Assembly: GCA_013042795.1 (NCBI GenBank)
Contig: JABDPK010000070.1
Location: forward strand, 1-7,084
Source: Saprospiraceae bacterium
GTDB lineage: Bacteria > Bacteroidota > Bacteroidia > Chitinophagales > Saprospiraceae
Reading direction: 5' to 3'
Length of the DNA stretch: 7,084 bases
Of this stretch, positions 5,793-7,084 are shown in pieces. Position numbers and translations under genes: made by a program. The first letter of the stretch is position 1. Every line of letters begins with the position of its first letter. A model generated the notes under the pieces. It saw nothing but the letters and a program-made list of their open reading frames with translations. It searched no databases and was not told the origin of the DNA.

Positions 5793-5862
5793 TGTTCTAA
5801 TGCTACAATGATTCAATGCCACAATGATTCAATGCTCCAATGTCAAAATGCCACAACGTGTC
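5783..5862 (+). repeat. 8-bp tandem repeat array A (AATGNNNN, 10 units) starting across the htrA stop
   Basis: AATG recurs at 5783, 5791, 5799, 5807, 5815, 5823, 5831, 5839 and 5847, then AACG at 5855, with an exact 8-bp spacing throughout. Units include AATGCCTT, AATGCTAC, AATGATTC (twice), AATGCCAC (twice) and AATGCTCC. The first unit lies in the last codons of htrA, and the TAA stop (5790-5792) is formed at the junction of units one and two. The array is non-coding beyond that point. Confidence 0.88.
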
Positions 5863-5887
5863 ATTCAATTTCTATACAAGATTGAAT
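5863..5887. other. Hairpin ATTCAAT...ATTGAAT between the two arrays
   Basis: Perfect 7-bp arms, ATTCAAT (5863-5869) and ATTGAAT (5881-5887), extend by a G-T and an A-T pair around a 7-nt loop. The hairpin is AT-rich and has no adjoining T-tract, so it is not a standard terminator on its own. It sits directly inside array A. Confidence 0.45.
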
Positions 5888-5892
5888 AACCT

Positions 5893-5910
5893 AAGGTATC
5901 AACCTTTTTT
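5893..5910 (+). terminator. Weak terminator-like hairpin downstream of htrA
   Basis: AAGGT (5893-5897), loop ATCA, ACCTT (5902-5906) and then TTTT (5907-5910) form a short stem followed by T residues on the htrA strand. The 5-bp stem is short for an intrinsic terminator. The outer bases CCTAA (5890-5894) and TTAGG (5909-5913) could add pairing in an alternative fold. On the minus strand the stem is not followed by a T-tract. Confidence 0.35.
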
Positions 5911-5921
5911 AGGAATGGACA

Positions 5922-5969
5922 CATTATAGCATTAAGGCATTAAGGCATTAGAGCATTAAATAATTAAGG
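5922..5969 (-). repeat. 8-bp tandem repeat array B (inverted copy of array A, 6 units) starting across the peptidase stop
   Basis: On the plus strand CATT recurs at 5922, 5930, 5938, 5946 and 5954, with a degenerate AATT at 5962, all 8 bp apart. On the minus strand this reads as NNNNAATG units (CCTTAATG twice, CTCTAATG, CTATAATG). The outermost unit (5962-5969) contains the last Pro codon and TAA stop (5964-5966) of the peptidase gene, again as CCTTAA. The sequence just inside, AATGTGTCCATTC on the minus strand (5925-5913), matches the inner end of array A (AACGTGTCATTC, 5855-5866). The two arrays are therefore inverted copies. Confidence 0.85.
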
Positions 5970-7084
5970 AGCCTGCACCTTCCTGTTCATCACATATTTC
6001 TCAAGCCATTGATCCTGTTCCCAAAGTACATGCAGGACAGATTCTCTGCCTACGTAACCGTGACTTTCTTTTGGCAGCATTACAAGCCGGACTGTGGCTC
6101 CCAATCCCTTCAAAGCATTAAAGTAGCGTTCGCTTTGCATGGGGTAAGTACCGGAATTATTATCGGCTTCTCCGTGGATCAACAATAATGGTGTTTTCAT
6201 CTTCTCGGCATGCATGAATGGAGACATAGTATAGTACACTTCTGGTGCTTCCCAATAATTTCTTTCTTCGGACTGGAAACCAAATGGGGTCAGAGTCCTG
6301 TTGTAAGCACCACTCCTGGCGATTCCTGCAGCAAACAAATTGGAATGGCTCAAGAGGTTGGCTGTCATAAACGCTCCATAACTGTGTCCGCCTACACCTA
6401 CCCTGTTGCGATCGATGTAACCCATCTCATCGACTGCATCGATGGCTGCTTTGGCATTGGCCACAAGCTGGTTCCTGAAACTATCATTGGGTTCTTCATC
6501 GCCTTCACCGACAATCGGAAAGGCAGCATCATCCAATACAGCATAACCGCGTGTCAGCCAAAACAAAGGAGATCCATACCATGGATAGGTAAATTCATTG
6601 GGAGAAGATGTGACCTGTGATGCACTGCTTTTATCTTTGAATTCCCTGGGATACGCCCACATCAGCATCGGTAATTTCTTTCCGCTGTTTTTATCATAAT
6701 CTTTGGGAAGATATAAGGTCGCTGATAATTCAAGACCATCTTCTCTTTCGTACTTTATGACTTCCTTGTGTACATCCTGTATCGCTGAAAATGGATTTTC
6801 AAATTGTGTCAGTTGATCGAGTTTGTCGTTCTTGATGTCCCTGACATAAAAGTTCGGAAAATCTTTGGGTGACTGTATCCGAACCAGGAGTTTACCCGCT
6901 TTCATATCAATGGCTGTATTTATGGATTCCAGGGTTGTTTTTCCGTCCGCCTGATATAATCTTTCTGTCTGATTATTCACGAGGCTATACCGATCAACAA
7001 ATGGCCGGATACCTTCAGAGGAATATCCATCGCCGATCAGGTAAAGATGATCTCCATCCATTTCCAGAACATAATGTCCCAGTT
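5964..7084 (-). CDS. S9-family serine peptidase, glutamyl-endopeptidase-like (S9D), C-terminal part
   Basis: The frame is open from the TAA at 5964-5966 to the window edge. The ATG at 7061 is internal, because codons upstream of it (reading LGHYVLE) continue to the boundary. About 372 residues are visible; a full S9D protein would have several hundred more at the N-terminus. Numbering from the internal Met, about 1-100 is the end of the beta-propeller and about 105-360 is the alpha/beta-hydrolase domain. The triad is Ser227 (VGGHSYGAFMTANLL), Asp300 (LIHGEADNNSG) and His334 (LPKESHGYVGRESV). The stretches IARSGAYNRTLTPFGFQ and RYFNALKGLGA closely resemble plant chloroplast glutamyl endopeptidase as I remember it, so cleavage after Glu is inferred. 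Bacterial relatives are often exported, but the signal peptide would lie outside the window. It is convergent with htrA across a repeat-filled 171-bp gap. Confidence 0.9.
   Translation of the reverse strand, partial: LGHYVLEMDGDHLYLIGDGYSSEGIRPFVDRYSLVNNQTERLYQADGKTTLESINTAIDMKAGKLLVRIQSPKDFPNFYVRDIKNDKLDQLTQFENPFSAIQDVHKEVIKYEREDGLELSATLYLPKDYDKNSGKKLPMLMWAYPREFKDKSSASQVTSSPNEFTYPWYGSPLFWLTRGYAVLDDAAFPIVGEGDEEPNDSFRNQLVANAKAAIDAVDEMGYIDRNRVGVGGHSYGAFMTANLLSHSNLFAAGIARSGAYNRTLTPFGFQSEERNYWEAPEVYYTMSPFMHAEKMKTPLLLIHGEADNNSGTYPMQSERYFNALKGLGATVRLVMLPKESHGYVGRESVLHVLWEQDQWLEKYVMNRKVQAP

Noticed and set aside
5783..5969. Insertion sequence or miniature transposon ends
   Set aside because: There is no transposase or target-site duplication, and the inverted similarity comes from tandem octamers, not from single terminal repeats.
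6210..6620. 136-codon plus-strand open frame
   Set aside because: It lies wholly antisense to the catalytic domain of the S9 peptidase, whose motifs and triad are clear; its own translation shows no family features.

Overview
The window looks like chromosomal DNA from a member of the Bacteroidota. This is an inference. It rests on moderately AT-rich DNA, genes without clear Shine-Dalgarno sequences, four TAnnTTTG boxes (the Bacteroidota -7 promoter element) in front of genes, and protein types common in that phylum: a regulator with a Nudix fold, a DUF151-UVR protein, a membrane-anchored HtrA and an S9D-like peptidase. I cannot name the genus. A lineage near Saprospiria or Chitinophagia is only a guess.

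Layout, left to right: (1) the 3' end of an unrecognised gene (+, to 517); (2) an NrtR-type transcription factor with a decayed Nudix box (-, 518-1207); (3) a low-specificity L-threonine aldolase (+, 1251-2267), divergent from the regulator; (4) a bifunctional-nuclease/UVR domain protein (-, 2264-2860); (5) a 191-bp gap ending in a degenerate 8-bp tandem repeat; (6) a small TPR protein (-, 3052-3381); (7) diaminopimelate epimerase DapF with a TTG start (-, 3511-4293); (8) an 83-bp divergent promoter region with two promoter-like boxes and nested inverted repeats; (9) an HtrA/Do-type protease (+, 4377-5792); (10) a 171-bp convergent gap made mostly of two facing 8-bp repeat arrays plus hairpins; (11) the C-terminal part of an S9-family serine peptidase resembling glutamyl endopeptidase (-, 5964 to the window end).

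The genes are mostly housekeeping: amino-acid metabolism, meso-diaminopimelate supply for peptidoglycan and lysine, envelope proteolysis and peptide breakdown. There is no phage, insertion sequence, CRISPR array, tRNA or rRNA, and I found no multi-gene accessory system. dapF, the TPR gene and the DUF151 gene lie on one strand and may be partly co-transcribed. The DUF151 gene, like htrA, also has its own promoter-like box only 4 nt before its start codon, which suggests leaderless or nearly leaderless mRNAs.

The most unusual signal is outside the genes. Exactly 8-nt-periodic degenerate arrays begin at, and overlap, the stop codons of the TPR gene, htrA and the S9 peptidase gene. A two-unit trace sits at the dapF stop. 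The arrays differ in sequence but share their period and placement. The two between htrA and the peptidase gene are inverted copies that form a long imperfect palindrome.
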